Source of the DNA: Megamerina dolium
Lineage: Eukaryota; Arthropoda; Insecta; Diptera; Megamerinidae
Assembly (NCBI GenBank): GCA_963854835.1
Contig: OY978525.1
Coordinates: 51,311,429-51,375,428, forward strand
DNA: 64,000 nt
Direction of reading: 5' to 3'
Shown here: positions 1-10,299 of the stretch, one piece after another
How positions within the stretch are numbered: position 1 is the stretch's first letter
Layout: the number at the start of each line of letters is the position of its first letter
Made by a program: the position numbers and the translations under genes
The notes under the pieces: generated by a model
What the model saw: the letters and a program-made list of their open reading frames with translations, nothing else
What the model was told of the DNA's origin: nothing
Database searches by the model: none

Positions 1-560
1 TCAGTACGCCGAACTATGTCAAGGCTGCCCTGGTACCCACGGAGTCGTCTCGTGAATTACAGGGGTCTCCTGCATTTCTCGTTTCATCACCGATTCCACC
101 ACTATCTCGTACAGCAACATATTCTCCTGTGACGCTTTCACAAGAGAATCTGTTGCTGTTGTTGTTGACGAAGAGACACAAACTGAAAAGTTGTCCCATT
201 TAACCAGAAACTTGTTTCCTCCGGGGCCCTAATTCCCCATCCAGGTCCTAACAGTCAACGAGTTTTGGGCCTGCACATCTGATCATTAAGCCGCCGGAGA
301 ACCGGAGGGTGGATTACCACAATGGTGGGTACACATGGCGAGATATCGCAGTTTATGCTCATCTCTAGTATGGTTTTTGGTCCTCTTTATACTCTGCAAT
401 GGAGCCACAGTTGAAGAGAAGTTATGGACAGCTCATATCTCGGAAATAACTGAGATAAACGCTTCTGGAATGTCTTAGACACCTCCAGGCAGACCTCTGC
501 AACAGGAGTGACCCAGCCAGAGTACCTAAGTGCTCCGTTGGAACAGCTCAGCCTTTCATA
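1..560. other. Unassigned moderately GC-rich sequence
   Basis: This stretch is less AT-rich than the 2 kb that follow. Short open frames exist, but none shows a motif I recognise. It could be the end of a degraded retroelement cut by the window edge; I see no poly-A tail, LTR or domain to prove it. Confidence 0.3.
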
Positions 561-2281
561 GGTGTGTGGGTGTGATTTAAAAAAAATTTTATGTGTTTGC
601 TAAAAAAAAAAAAAAATATTTTAAGGTTTACGCAAATTTCCTTAAATGATTTGTCGGCAGCTTTATAATTTGTTCCTAGTTCCGCCTTGTTCCTATGTTC
701 ACATATGTAATAAAAGAAATATATGAAATGTCAAATTTTCTAAAGTTTACTTTGTTTACATTTGCAAATATGATTAATTTGTAAATATTAACAAAGTGTA
801 AGTATATATTCAATTATATTTATCAAATTATGAACATGAATTTTAGGCAAGACTAAAAAGCCATCCTCTCAATCGTACATCGATATCTGAAAATTTTGAC
901 TTAAAACCTATATTTTTGAGTGGTGCTCTCCCATTTGGTTGAGTTACCTACTCTTTTGAAAGTTTTTTGTAAGTAAGTAAGTAAGTAAGTAAGTTTTTGA
1001 AAGTATTTATGAAAAAATATTATTTATATGGAAAATGTACGTTGAATTTTTATATGAAAAATTAAAATATATATTTGAATGATTTTGAATATTTGAAACG
1101 AAAAGTTTTTAATTTTCACGATTTTGTACAAAACAAATTGAATATATCAGGCGCCCATGGAAAACAATAAGCAATTTATCAATTTTTATTTTTCAAAATA
1201 TGAAATATAAAATTTGCCTACATCATACAATCATTTACACATGACATGACAACGTAAAAAATTCTACACTAAATTCTTCAGTATATAGTACGTATGTAGA
1301 ATTTTCATTCATAAAATTTGAATAGAAATCATTCGAAAATTTACATTGAAAATTGCTTTTGAGAAATTTTCAACGAAATTTTGCAAATGCTTTATGGAGT
1401 ATGCATGTATTTTTGGTTGCGATTGTTGGTAGATGCCTTACCTCTATTCAGATATAATGGTGTTATCATGGTACAATACATTATATGGCGCAGCCAATAG
1501 AAATATTTTACAATTTGTCTATCTTCATTATTTTACCACGCAATGGTACCATCATGATAAAGAACTGTCAAAATCGTGGTGTTCTGTTTTGTTAACTTCT
1601 TTCACGTTTTGCTTTGTTCCTTAACTTCTGCAATTGAACGACGGTACTAAGAACTTGAAATTAACATTAAAATTAAATATTACAAGTTGTTAAATACATG
1701 CAAACGGATTATAGCGAACTATTAATAATTATGTTGCCATCAATTCGTGTTAAAATTTAATTAGCAGTTTTTAGTTCCACTATCAATAAAGCTATTTTTG
1801 AACATTTTAGAAGTAATTTTATTGATAATGGGTAAGCCAAGTTACAACGTCAAAGTTGCTGCCATCGACATGGTCCTAACACTGTTTAGGCCACTTACTC
1901 TTCAAAATTTCGAATTGTTTAATTTCCTCAACTCTCCACAATTACGTATGTAACGATGGAATATTATTGGAATATACTTTGTATTATGTCCTTCAGAAAA
2001 ATAATGTTTGGTAGTGTAAATAATTACGAATACGAATACACCAACAACATTTCCCTGCAATTTATTTTTTTAACTTCGTCACAAATAATATTTGCTGACA
2101 CATCTTCTCGGTATCCGCTCTAAATTCTTCATTCTTTATTCTTTTTTTCACACGCGCACTCAAAACTGCTGACGTACTGTCTGCAACTCCACTTGCTCAC
2201 GTTGCATTAAACGTGATAACGAAAAGATCGCTCACTTTATGTGAAGTAGAATTAAGGCAGTTGTTAAAAAATAATTCAACC
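561..2281. other. AT-rich non-coding DNA with a (GTAA)n microsatellite
   Basis: No convincing coding sequence is visible. A perfect (GTAA)n tract lies at about 969-993. The 63-codon open frame near 1433-1624 has no recognisable domain and sits in low-complexity AT-rich DNA, so I do not call it a gene. Confidence 0.5.
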
Positions 2282-2427
2282 AGAAAGACATAGTCTTTCT
2301 AAATTAAATAAGAAAAATTTTAATTGTAATAAAAAGACATAGAGAACAAAGTTCTCTCTTTTATTTAAAATTTTTAATTAATAAGTGAAACTAAAATTAA
2401 TAAAAGACATAGAGAACATAGTTCTCT
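2282..2427. repeat. Three short spaced hairpins of similar design
   Basis: Perfect short inverted repeats with 3-nt loops occur three times: 2282-2300 (AGAAAGAC-ATA-GTCTTTCT), 2341-2357 (AGAGAAC-AAA-GTTCTCT) and 2411-2427 (AGAGAAC-ATA-GTTCTCT). The last two share the preceding bases AAGACAT, and they are about 60-70 nt apart in AT-rich sequence. The similarity of the last two suggests local duplication. Function is unknown. Confidence 0.6.
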
Positions 2428-2671
2428 GTTTTTTTAAATCTAAACAAAGTGTTTTACTTAACTTATATAATTTTCAATGTGTGCATATCGTATAATATAT
2501 ATAATTCAACGTGTATAAAAGAACAAATATGTGGCACTCAAAGCCCCAAAGGGCTCATTGGCCGAGCTTCTCTTCTATTACTGTTGTGCGTGTTAAATAT
2601 TGGGCAGTATTAGAAGGGACCTACAGAGTTTTTTTAGAAGCTTTTTCATGGCAGTTGTTACTGTCGGAAGA

Positions 2672-2814
2672 ATTGCCAATTGCTTGCCGACAGGTGGGTA
2701 CCGTTCGAAAGAAAAATCTTTTCTATATTAAATTTATTATGCATCAGCCGGGGATTGAAGCACGACCTACACATCAGAAGGCCAACACACTAACCACTGA
2801 GGTACGGCACCCAC
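2672..2814 (-). mobile_element. tRNA-derived SINE, copy A
   Basis: Read on the minus strand, this begins with a tRNA-like head: an A-box-like CTCAGTGGTTAGTG and a B-box-like GGTCGTGCTTCAATCC, the usual internal Pol III promoter of tRNA-derived SINEs. The body includes GGTGGGTACCGTTC on the plus strand. It matches copy B at 50977-51120 almost base for base across 140 bp, and its head matches copy C at 55830. The SINE may extend further, to about 2540, but I cannot prove it. Confidence 0.7.
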
Positions 2815-3607
2815 ATTCAATGTGTATATTTACGTATATTTTTAACTTTTTAATGTGTTGTATGTTTTTGTTTTACAATTGGGTTAATTTTAAGTAATGT
2901 GAATTCAGTTTTCATTATTATTAGTGAATTAATTAATTGTATTAGTAATGCGAGAAACGTAGTTGTACAAGCAGTACTTATAACAATTTCGAATAATATA
3001 AATTTTTATTTCGAATGCATAGCAACAAGTATTATTTGAGATACAAAATTATGATGCACATGTGTAAGTAAATGAAGTGAAAAATTTACGAATTTGATGG
3101 ATGTTTCTTTGAACTAATTAGATATAAAAAATGTAAATCTTAATCATAATCATTATTGTAATAAGCAAGACTTCATACATGTATAAATAGCTTACCCCTT
3201 TGTAAAATCATAAAAAATAACTGAATGTAGAGGCAATTGTTTCAAGAAAGTAATAGTGTATAAAAATACATATATGTATTAAAAAGCTTAATTGTAATAA
3301 CAAATTTAAATAAAATGTTGCAAGTATTGAAAATTAAAGTATAACAAAAAATTGCTTTTATTTTAATGTTCCTACCTACAGATTATAAGGTTTGAGTCCT
3401 ACCACCACCAAAATCTCTTCAGTGCGATTGCTGCTGCAAATTCTTTGGTGAGGCACAAGAACCGGCAATGCCGTGGTCGAGATCATTAGTTTGTGGTGCG
3501 GAGCCATCTGAGGTAACTGTGCTACGACTTTTACAGCCGAAACTGAACACAACGGATCTAGACATGAGTGTCGATAAAGAGTCCATCTAATCCAGGTTGT
3601 TATGCGT
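2815..3607. other. AT-rich non-coding DNA
   Basis: No gene is supported here. The part from about 3390 to 3607 is less AT-rich than its surroundings and may be a flank or remnant of the Gypsy element that starts just to the right. I could not find a copy of the Gypsy 5' end in it, so no 3' LTR is called. Confidence 0.4.
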
Positions 3608-4310
3608 TTAAGTGCATATTGATGAAAGTTTTGCAGCCAGGGGGATTCTTAGGCTGTATTTGAAATGAACTTTTGAATTTTTTGTATATCCTTCTTGTCT
3701 TTCTTCTATGTAATTTTCTCTTTTTATGTTTTGTTTTTTTATATATTTCTCTTTTCCTATTTTGAGATTGTTATAAATTGCTAATTTGTCACATTTCCCT
3801 TCATTCACGTTTAATGGTGTCTCTTTTGTTGCTGAATGATAACTGCGATTGTAAAATTCGATTGCTTTGCTCATTTTGTCTTTAATATTAAAATTTCTAG
3901 CTTCTATTGTAAGGGTTCTTATTTTCTCACTGAGAGTACTATGTAATCGTTCAATATCGGCGTTGCCGGTATGGTTGTTAGGCTTGGTAAGGTGAAGTTC
4001 TATTCCTTCGGTTCTAAGGAAATCCTTTATATTTATACTCCTAAATTCGTTATCTGTAATTAATTTTTTGAAGTGTCCTTTCTGTGACAAGTATAGTCTA
4101 ATTTTTTCTATTATTGTTTGGTTATACCTGTCCTGTTGTTTCTTTTGGCGTGTCCGTAAGGTGAAACTTGGGTTTAATTGGCTTACGGTCGTATTTAACC
4201 CGGTTGCAAGTGTCACAATTATTTATGAATTTTTGGACTAATGTTTTCAAGTTAAATGAGTTTTTTAAGTCCTTCGTAATTTTCGTTGATACCTGTATGT
4301 CCTGTTTCAA
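3608..4310 (-). pseudogene. pol: Gypsy 1 integrase, broken
   Basis: Two overlapping minus-strand frames. The upstream one (4310-4122) carries the CxxC half of the integrase zinc-binding region (NNCDTCNRVK). The downstream one (4216-3608) carries the second and third catalytic acidic residues of the DDE core (ITDNEF and ADIERLHSTL). The segment that should hold the first catalytic Asp is absent where the two frames meet (about 4122-4216), which points to an internal deletion plus frameshift. In intact elements integrase inserts the cDNA into the chromosome; this copy cannot be functional. Confidence 0.8.
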
Positions 4311-4647
4311 ATTTATGGTACTCTTTTATATTCCTAAAGACTTCCTCTTCATTACTTAGATTTTTAGCATGATATGAGCTTTTAACAAATTTAGTTGAAT
4401 TCCTATCGAATAATTGAATTATATGGTTCTGTAGTTTGTTATATTCATTACCATTTAGTTCCGAAAAAATTCCTATATTTCCTGGTTTGATATATCTTCT
4501 AAGAATGTCAATTACATTGTTTTCGAGGTCGTTCTGAGATATGTATATTATTTTGTTTCCGTACTTTGTTTCAAATTCTTTTGTTTTATTTCGTTTTGAA
4601 CCGATTCACAATCGTCTCTAGAATAGGTATGTGATCGTTAAGGTTTT

Positions 4648-5138
4648 CTACCTGAGAATGCACTGTGGCGTCATTTTCGTTATCCACTTATTAATAATGG
4701 ATGTTCCGCAATCTATTTCGATATTATTTATCTCGTTTGTTTCTATGTTTATCCTGCTTAGGAAATCGGCTACTTTATTGTCCTGCCCTTTGATGTAGTC
4801 TATATTCATGTTGTATTCTCCTAATTTCAAGATCCATCTCTGGAGTCATGGATTGACGTCTTTATGTCTGGATTTAGATCTGTTAATACGTCGAATTTTC
4901 TCCTGTATATGTAAGGTCTGAAATAGCCTGTTGCCCAGACTATAGCTAGTAATTCCTTCTCAGTTGTTGAGTAATTCCTTTCATGTTCATTTAAAGTTCT
5001 GCTGGCATAGCATATGGGATGATCATCTTGTTGTAGAACTGCACCAATCGCGAAATCGCTTGCGTCGGTGACCAATTTCAATTTTTTATTGAAATCCGAA
5101 TACTTAAGAACCGGGGCTTCTGTTAATATTGTCTTCAT
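4648..5138 (-). pseudogene. pol: Gypsy 1 RNase H region, broken
   Basis: Minus-strand frames 5138-4827 and 4830-4648 carry the Ty3/Gypsy RNase H signature: VTDASDFAIGAVL with the first catalytic Asp, then TTEKELLAIVWA with the Glu, then YIKGQDNKVADFLSR with the closing Asp. A frame change at about 4830 separates the halves, and the 5139-5436 stretch linking it to RT is also out of frame. The enzyme removes RNA from the replication hybrid; this copy is dead. Confidence 0.8.
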
Positions 5139-5436
5139 TTTTCGAATGCTAAAATATAATTAGCGTTATTCAAGTCTATTTTTGCTCCCTTTCTTAGACA
5201 TTGGGTCATTGGTAGTGCTACCTTAGCGAAATCCCTTATGAATTTCCGGTAGTATCCAACTGCTCCCACAAACGATTTAATTTGTTAGGGGTGTGGGGTA
5301 TATTTAAATTCGGTATTTTATTGAATTTGTCAGGATTTGGTTTGACGCCTTCAGGTGTCAATACATGCCCTAAGAATTCTGTTTCTTTTCTGAAGAAATT
5401 GCATTTATCGAATTGTACCTTCAGATTATGGTCGCA

Positions 5437-6134
5437 TTATTTGTTGAAAATTTTTTCAATGCTTTGTATATGCTCTTGTATGGATGTGCTGAAGATAAGG
5501 ATGTCATCCATATAAACCACGCAAATTTCATTTATGTATTCTTTTAAAACGCTATTCATCATTCTTTGGAATGTTGTGGGGGCGTTTTTTAATCCAAAAG
5601 GCATTCGGATGAATTCGTAATGTCCCTGCGGTGTAGAAAATGCTGTTTTCTTCCTGTCTTCTTTTTTAACTAGAATTTGATGAAAGCCTTTTGCAAGGTC
5701 CAAAGTTATAAAATAAATTGCTCTCTCTAATTTGTCTAGAATGCCATCTATGTTGGGTATGGGGAATTTGTAGACTATTGTTATTTCATTTAGTTTTCTG
5801 TAGTCCACCACTAATCTCCATTTCTTTTTTCCCGAATTGTCCGACTTCTTTGGTACTATCCATAGAGGACTATTATACGGTGAATTACTTTCTCTAATTA
5901 TTCCTTGCATAAGCATTTCTTCTATTTGTCTGTTAATTTCCTGCTCATGTATTTGTGGATACCTGTATATTTTTGAGTACACAGGGGTATCTATTGTCGT
6001 AATTATTTCGTGCTGTCCTGCTGTTGTATTGGTTAATTGGTCGCCTTCGCGGAAAAACAAGTCTTTATTTGATGCTATTATTTTCTTTAATCGCTCTTTT
6101 TCTGGGATATTAATATCTTTGAAAAGGTTTTCAA
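5437..6134 (-). CDS. pol: Gypsy 1 reverse transcriptase (right part of split pol)
   Basis: The open frame runs through the complete palm and fingers of a Ty3/Gypsy RT: WRLVVDYRKLN, the first catalytic Asp in ITLDLAKGFHQI, TAFSTPQGHYEF, RMPFGLKNAPTTFQR, and the active site YMDDILIF. The frame continues to the right of 6140 only by chance, into the Polinton inverted repeat, giving a proline-rich artefact. The true upstream part of the gene lies at 21977-22373. It ends at a stop near 5437, shortly after the active-site region. Confidence 0.9.
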
Positions 6135-6140
6135 ATTCCG
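6135..6140. repeat. Target site duplication of the Polinton, left copy
   Basis: ATTCCG directly precedes the first base of the left inverted repeat and is repeated at 21971-21976 directly after the right one. Six bases is the known Polinton duplication length. Confidence 0.95.
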
Positions 6141-7056
6141 AGTAGTAGTAATAGGGGGTTTCTAAATACAGGGCAAATGGCGCAGCAAATGTATGGGAAA
6201 ATTGTGTGGCAAAATGTATGGCAAATGGCGCAGCAAATATATGGGAATTGATACAAGAAGAAGAAGAAGAAGAAGAAGAAGAAGAACAAGAACAAGAGGC
6301 GTGGCAAATATATGGGAATTGGTGGACGGTGGGGTTGGGGGAGGATGTTGGAGTGGGGCGTGGCAAGATGGGGTCATGCCTTGGGGTCATAGTGACATCA
6401 TATTGACTTGACCTTGGGAGCGTGGGTGGGTGTGGTGTAGGCGGTGTGAGTAATGGGGGAGGTGAGATTACTCGATGTGTGTTACTAGGGCGGCATAAGT
6501 TCATAGCAAGCAACCATGAGTTGCGTATTTTGTATAGTGAGTATACACATACGTATGTGTGTTGCTATGTTGCTTAGTTATAGCTGCTGCTGCTTATTGA
6601 CTATGTGGTAGGTATACCAAAGGCATGTGTGTGTGTGTGTGTGTGTGTGTGCATGTGAATTATTTTTAGTGGTTTGATAGTTTCTAGCTAGCATGATCGG
6701 CAGCAATGTATATGCGTGTGTGTATGTATATGGCATTTATTTACGAGATTAGAATTTTTTGTGTATAAGTCATTAACACTAAGAAAATAAGAAATATCAT
6801 ATGCATAGCAAGTATACATGACGGATATATTTGAATGTTTTGAATGTTTTTTTTTGTATTTCCATATGCTTTACAGTTGTTTTCGTATTGAGGTAGGTAA
6901 TTTCTTTTATACTTATTAGGGGGTAGGTAATTAGGTTAGCTTGAATTAGTATTTCACACGATATGATGCAAAAAAAATTGATTTAATATTAATATTTAAT
7001 TTTTCTGGTTGCGGTTCTTATCATAATTTTTGTGTAACTAACTGCAGTCAAAAACA
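6141..7056. repeat. Polinton left terminal inverted repeat
   Basis: About 916 bp that match, in reverse complement, 21067-21970. It starts AGTAGTAGTAATAGGGGG. It contains a (GAA)n tract near 6256-6286 and a (GT)n tract near 6628-6652 whose lengths differ from the right copy; otherwise the arms are nearly identical, indicating recent insertion or gene conversion. A proline-rich open frame within it is present in both arms and has no recognisable domain. Confidence 0.93.
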
Positions 7057-7226
7057 TGAGTTGCGTATTTTGTACAGTGAGTATACACATACGTATGTGT
7101 GTGTTGCTATGTTGCTTAGTTATAGCTGCTGCTGCTTATTGACTATGTGGTAGGTATACCGAAGGCATGAGTGTGTGTGCATGTGAATTATTTTTAGTGG
7201 TTTAGGTAATTAGGTTAGCTTGAGAG
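7057..7226. repeat. Partial direct copy of an internal TIR segment, left end only
   Basis: The sequence repeats about 6521-6675 of the left TIR (starting GAGTTGCGTATTTTGTA and including the GCTGCTGCTGCTTATTGAC block), then jumps to the TIR segment GGTAATTAGGTTAGCTTGAG (about 6926-6946). The right end has no such copy; there the TIR is bordered by a short (TA)n. It is a tandem duplication with internal deletion. Confidence 0.85.
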
Positions 7227-7315
7227 AAAAAAAATCCTGAAAAACTCGCCTCTAATGAAATAAGAAAACAGAGCAAAAATTTTTTGGTTTTTTAGTTTTT
7301 TTTTTTGGTATACAT

Positions 7316-7600
7316 TTATTTTAACATAGGTTGCGTTAAAATACCATTTTCAAAATTCTCCAGAGTCACCAATTCCTCTAGAGTGAAATTCTGCGCCCGT
7401 ACAATCTGCTGCAAGTTGATCTTGTAGTTGTCATCGTTTCCTTCCTTCATAAGGACCTAATCGCCACCAGAGTTGAATTTCTCAATGGCCTCGTCGGGGA
7501 GTTTATTATATCTCGGGGGGAGATATAAAGAATAGTCCTCGAGACGGAGCACCACGCTTTCTCCAAATTGACTATGGATTCGCCTTTTTATATAAAACAT
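7316..7600 (-). pseudogene. Small Polinton ORF of unknown function with one in-frame stop
   Basis: A 95-codon minus-strand frame from ATG at 7600 to TAA at 7316 is interrupted only by TAG at 7457-7459. The predicted product is clearly protein-like: ESVVLRLEDYSLYLPPRYN before the stop and INLQQIVRAQNFTLEELVTL after it. I do not recognise a catalytic motif. A TATATAAAAA stretch overlaps the first codons, so the true start may be lower. It is the last gene before the left TIR. Confidence 0.5.
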
Positions 7601-8476
7601 TTGACTCCAATTTTTTTACGGAGATGTTTGGTTTTAAATTATAGGAGTTGAATAAATTAATTAGACGATTTGTTTCCATGTTACAGTTTTAACTTTCAAA
7701 GTTGAAGTGCGTAAATTGCTAAAAAGTATCGATCTTTTTATAGTGAAATTTTTGGATGGGTCGGAGGTGGAAAAATTATTCTCATCGTAAGAATTTATTC
7801 ACTTTACACCAAATTTTCGGTAAACTAAAAAACACATGTTGATAAAAAAAATGTGGTTAACAAAAATTTTTATTAAATTTGCGGTAGTCAAAAATTTTTA
7901 TCGCATAAATATTTAGCATATCTATTCAATGAGACATACTATGTTGAAAAGATATGTTAAAAAAAAAAAAATATATATATGTTGAAAAAGAGTTGCGGTT
8001 AACGAAAATTTTAATACCACATAAACACATTTAATGCGCTTAAATACTGATACTGATGACATAATTTTTGATAGTTTCACAGTTTTTTAAATCTGTGGGA
8101 AAGAAATTTATTCTGCGATAAGCCGTTCATCCGATGATTTTTTCATATAAATAGTGAAGCAGAATTTAGTTTCAAGTATATTCAAGATTTGGTAGTTTAC
8201 TGTCAACACATTTCCGATATTACAAAACGAAAAAGTAAAATGAAACTTAAATATTCCCGTTTCACTAAAATCATTTTCGATGAGGAGGCCACCAATGGTA
8301 TACATGGCTATGGCGATGATGACAAGGATATAAATAAAGCCTGGGACTGGAATAAAGTTGTAATATATAAAAAGGTAGATTAACCTATACGACCTCGAGT
8401 TTCATTTTAAACGTTTGATGACAGTTTGAGTGTGACTTTTGCTGTGAAAGTTTGTTAAATTTAGGCGCAAATAAAA
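7601..8476. other. Polinton intergenic DNA with a possible TATA promoter
   Basis: Mostly AT-rich, with two or three short similar blocks. An open frame at 8189-8383 (plus strand; ends NKAWDWNKVVIYKKVD) is too short to judge. ATATATAAAAAGG near 8360-8373 is a good TATA-box match, placed about 110 nt before the start of the 8477 gene, and could be its promoter. Confidence 0.35.
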
Positions 8477-8836
8477 ATGTTTTGGATTCAACATATTTTT
8501 GAGAATGATTTATATTGTGTATGCAAAGGTCATTGGCGATATTTCACAATATCGAGTGTTAAAATGAGGGATATATCAAATGTGCTGAGAATTTTTATAG
8601 CTGAAGAGTCTGCTCCAAATGTTTTATTATTGGAATGGACACGCGGTGAATCAATACCACATCATTTCTTTACCACAAAATTTTCCTTTGGGATGTCTCA
8701 ACATGTTAGAATTACTGTAGAAGGTGGATCAATTATTTTGTTGGGAGAGTCATATGAAGGACTCCCTCACGTAATAAACAAATCTCAATACTCTGAAGAT
8801 TGCCCTTTCAACGATTATGACAACCCCAGCAAATAA
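8477..8836 (+). CDS. Unknown Polinton protein, 119 aa
   Basis: I do not recognise this protein. It begins MFWIQHIFEND, is intact, has no obvious transmembrane segment, and ends in an acidic tail with a CPFNDYDNPSK end. It lies 8 bp before the next plus-strand gene (8845), so the two may share one transcript. It diverges from the core minus-strand genes and is near the left TIR, where Polintons often carry variable accessory genes. A TATA-like sequence lies about 110 nt upstream. Confidence 0.55.
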   Translation: MFWIQHIFENDLYCVCKGHWRYFTISSVKMRDISNVLRIFIAEESAPNVLLLEWTRGESIPHHFFTTKFSFGMSQHVRITVEGGSIILLGESYEGLPHVINKSQYSEDCPFNDYDNPSK

Positions 8837-8844
8837 TAATAATA

Positions 8845-9123
8845 ATGATTAAAAGCAGCGAAATTACACATTTTTTAGAAGGCTTTGGGAGCTACCTAAC
8901 TGAAGATGAGAGAAATTTCCTATTTCACACCAAATTGCTAGCACAAAAAGTGGAACAGGAGAGAGTAATCAAATCAAAATACGGTTCTCATTTTCAAAGC
9001 TGTCCTGCAAGCAACAACAATTATTATCAAGGATGGAATACATGTACCTGTTTTGCTGCAAATTTTATGCTTTGTAAAACAAAACATTTTATTGATGGTT
9101 ATCTGAAATCACATCACTTATAA
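8845..9123 (+). CDS. Small Cys/His protein, paralogue of the 13277-13585 gene
   Basis: A 92-aa intact frame. The central part KSKYGSHFQSCPASNN followed by TCTCF matches, position for position, KSQYGDHYLNCPWSND then TCECF in the 13277-13585 protein of the same element. Conserved Cys and His spacing suggests a metal-binding fold, but this is inference. The shared features are the K-S-x-Y-G-x-H-x3-C-P motif and a C-x-C-F pair. It starts 8 bp after the previous gene and is followed by a (CA)n tract at about 9124-9143. Confidence 0.6.
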   Translation: MIKSSEITHFLEGFGSYLTEDERNFLFHTKLLAQKVEQERVIKSKYGSHFQSCPASNNNYYQGWNTCTCFAANFMLCKTKHFIDGYLKSHHL

Positions 9124-9218
9124 CACACACACACACACACACACAAAGAAAAAATGTATTTTTTATATTAAAAAATTATTTTTTGTATTTATTAAAATGT
9201 AATAAAATTCAATAGAAA

Positions 9219-9734
9219 TTAATCAAACAATTTTTTTAATGCTAAAGAATTTTTCAGCGAACACACTATTGCATTTGGTAAGTTATAATGAAATTGGCAG
9301 CTGGAGACGTCAGCAATCGATTCCACTTTTATTAGCGATTTTAGAGTCGAGTTACAAACGTTTTGCGTGATTTCACGCACTTTTATTTTAGGGCTTAGTA
9401 ACTGTTGTACCCACATCATTTTTTCCTCGCCTTTCACAAAAACCGTATATCCTCTCAGGTGAAAATTCAAGTAAATTTGTACACTTTTAAAGTTAGTGTC
9501 TCCATCATCCCAGTCTAACCCATGATGATTCCTTTTAAGCCATTTTGCCGATTTTTTATCTTCATCACTTAGCATATGGAAATCAAATGGTGATTTTATG
9601 CAAAAAACTCTAAATTTTGAATTGCTGAAGCAGACCGCTATCTCTTTCAAGACAAACTTATTATTTAAGCTTTTAAAGCCTTGAACGTCGATGACGGCAA
9701 TTTTGTTTGACTTTTTCAGTTCCATAGTTTCCAA
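9219..9734 (-). CDS. Unknown protein with IDVQGF motif; possible RNase H/exonuclease fold
   Basis: A 171-aa intact frame. Near the N-terminus it has AVIDVQGFKSLNNKFVLKEI, followed by SPFDFHMLSDEDKKSAKWL and a NHHGLDWDDGD segment. I recall similar uncharacterised proteins from arthropod genomes. The Asp-centred first strand, KEI/L element and later acidic cluster look like a DEDD-type nuclease or other RNase H fold, but this is inference only. It is the last gene of the minus-strand cluster, downstream of the capsid-like gene. An alternative is that it is a structural or host-interaction factor. Confidence 0.5.
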   Translation of the reverse strand: METMELKKSNKIAVIDVQGFKSLNNKFVLKEIAVCFSNSKFRVFCIKSPFDFHMLSDEDKKSAKWLKRNHHGLDWDDGDTNFKSVQIYLNFHLRGYTVFVKGEEKMMWVQQLLSPKIKVREITQNVCNSTLKSLIKVESIADVSSCQFHYNLPNAIVCSLKNSLALKKLFD

Positions 9735-9792
9735 ACGACTAACTTTTTGTCATCAAAGGTATTGCTTTTTTCTAATTCAGTGAGCCAAAAAA

Positions 9793-10299
9793 CTATGTGT
9801 GCTTGACAATTTCTCCAGTTAGCGGTGTGTAAGTAATAACTCGATCGTGAATAAGCAAACAGTATGCTGTTATTTCCTCGTCAGGATTTTCGGACTCAAA
9901 CACTTCAGTTTTAAATGCTATCTGAACATCAATTACACCCGATTTCACTTGCTCATTTTGATGTGAAACATCGATTACAAATATTGGATGGTTTTTAAAA
10001 TCATCGCAATTCAAAAGTGCTTCTGGTTTTCGTTGGTAATAGCTTTGTTGAAATCTCGCATACATGTCATATAAAATAGCATATCGGTCGCGACTCCAAT
10101 CTAAATGCATATCATCGTACGGATATAAATCAGAATTTATTTGCACTTTCAAATCGGTTATCTTATTAGCAAAAAGCTTGTTTCCTTTCTCAAAGGCAAC
10201 CAGGATGAAACGAGGTCGCTCACTTGGCTTTGATAATTTCACATTCCAAAAATGTGTTTTTTGAGTTTTTTTAGATTTGGCCAGAAATAGCAGTCCCAA
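9793..10299 (-). CDS. Capsid-like protein, C-terminal part after a frameshift
   Basis: The 168-aa frame continues the protein whose earlier part ends the 10239-11552 frame: both read through a WPNLKK / KSKKTQKTHFW region, one nucleotide out of phase around the T-runs at 10255-10271. It includes SERPRFILVAFEKGNK, YPYDDMHLDWSRDRYAILYDMYARFQQSYY (given here in two overlapping halves: YPYDDMHLDW and YAILYDMYARF), PIFVIDVSHQNEQVKSG and a C-terminal LIHDRVITYTPLTGEI. This conserved block resembles large proteins in arthropod Polinton-like elements that I take to be double-jelly-roll capsid proteins; the assignment is moderate. Confidence 0.55.
   Translation of the reverse strand: MGLLFLAKSKKTQKTHFWNVKLSKPSERPRFILVAFEKGNKLFANKITDLKVQINSDLYPYDDMHLDWSRDRYAILYDMYARFQQSYYQRKPEALLNCDDFKNHPIFVIDVSHQNEQVKSGVIDVQIAFKTEVFESENPDEEITAYCLLIHDRVITYTPLTGEIVKHT

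Noticed and set aside
1433..1624. 63-codon open frame in AT-rich DNA
   Set aside because: No motif, no neighbouring support, low-complexity surroundings.
6162..6513. Proline-rich open frame running from the Gypsy RT into the left TIR, and its copy at 21610-21960
   Set aside because: The frame is part of the Polinton inverted repeat. It is fused by chance to Gypsy sequence and contains microsatellite translation (Ser or Glu runs).
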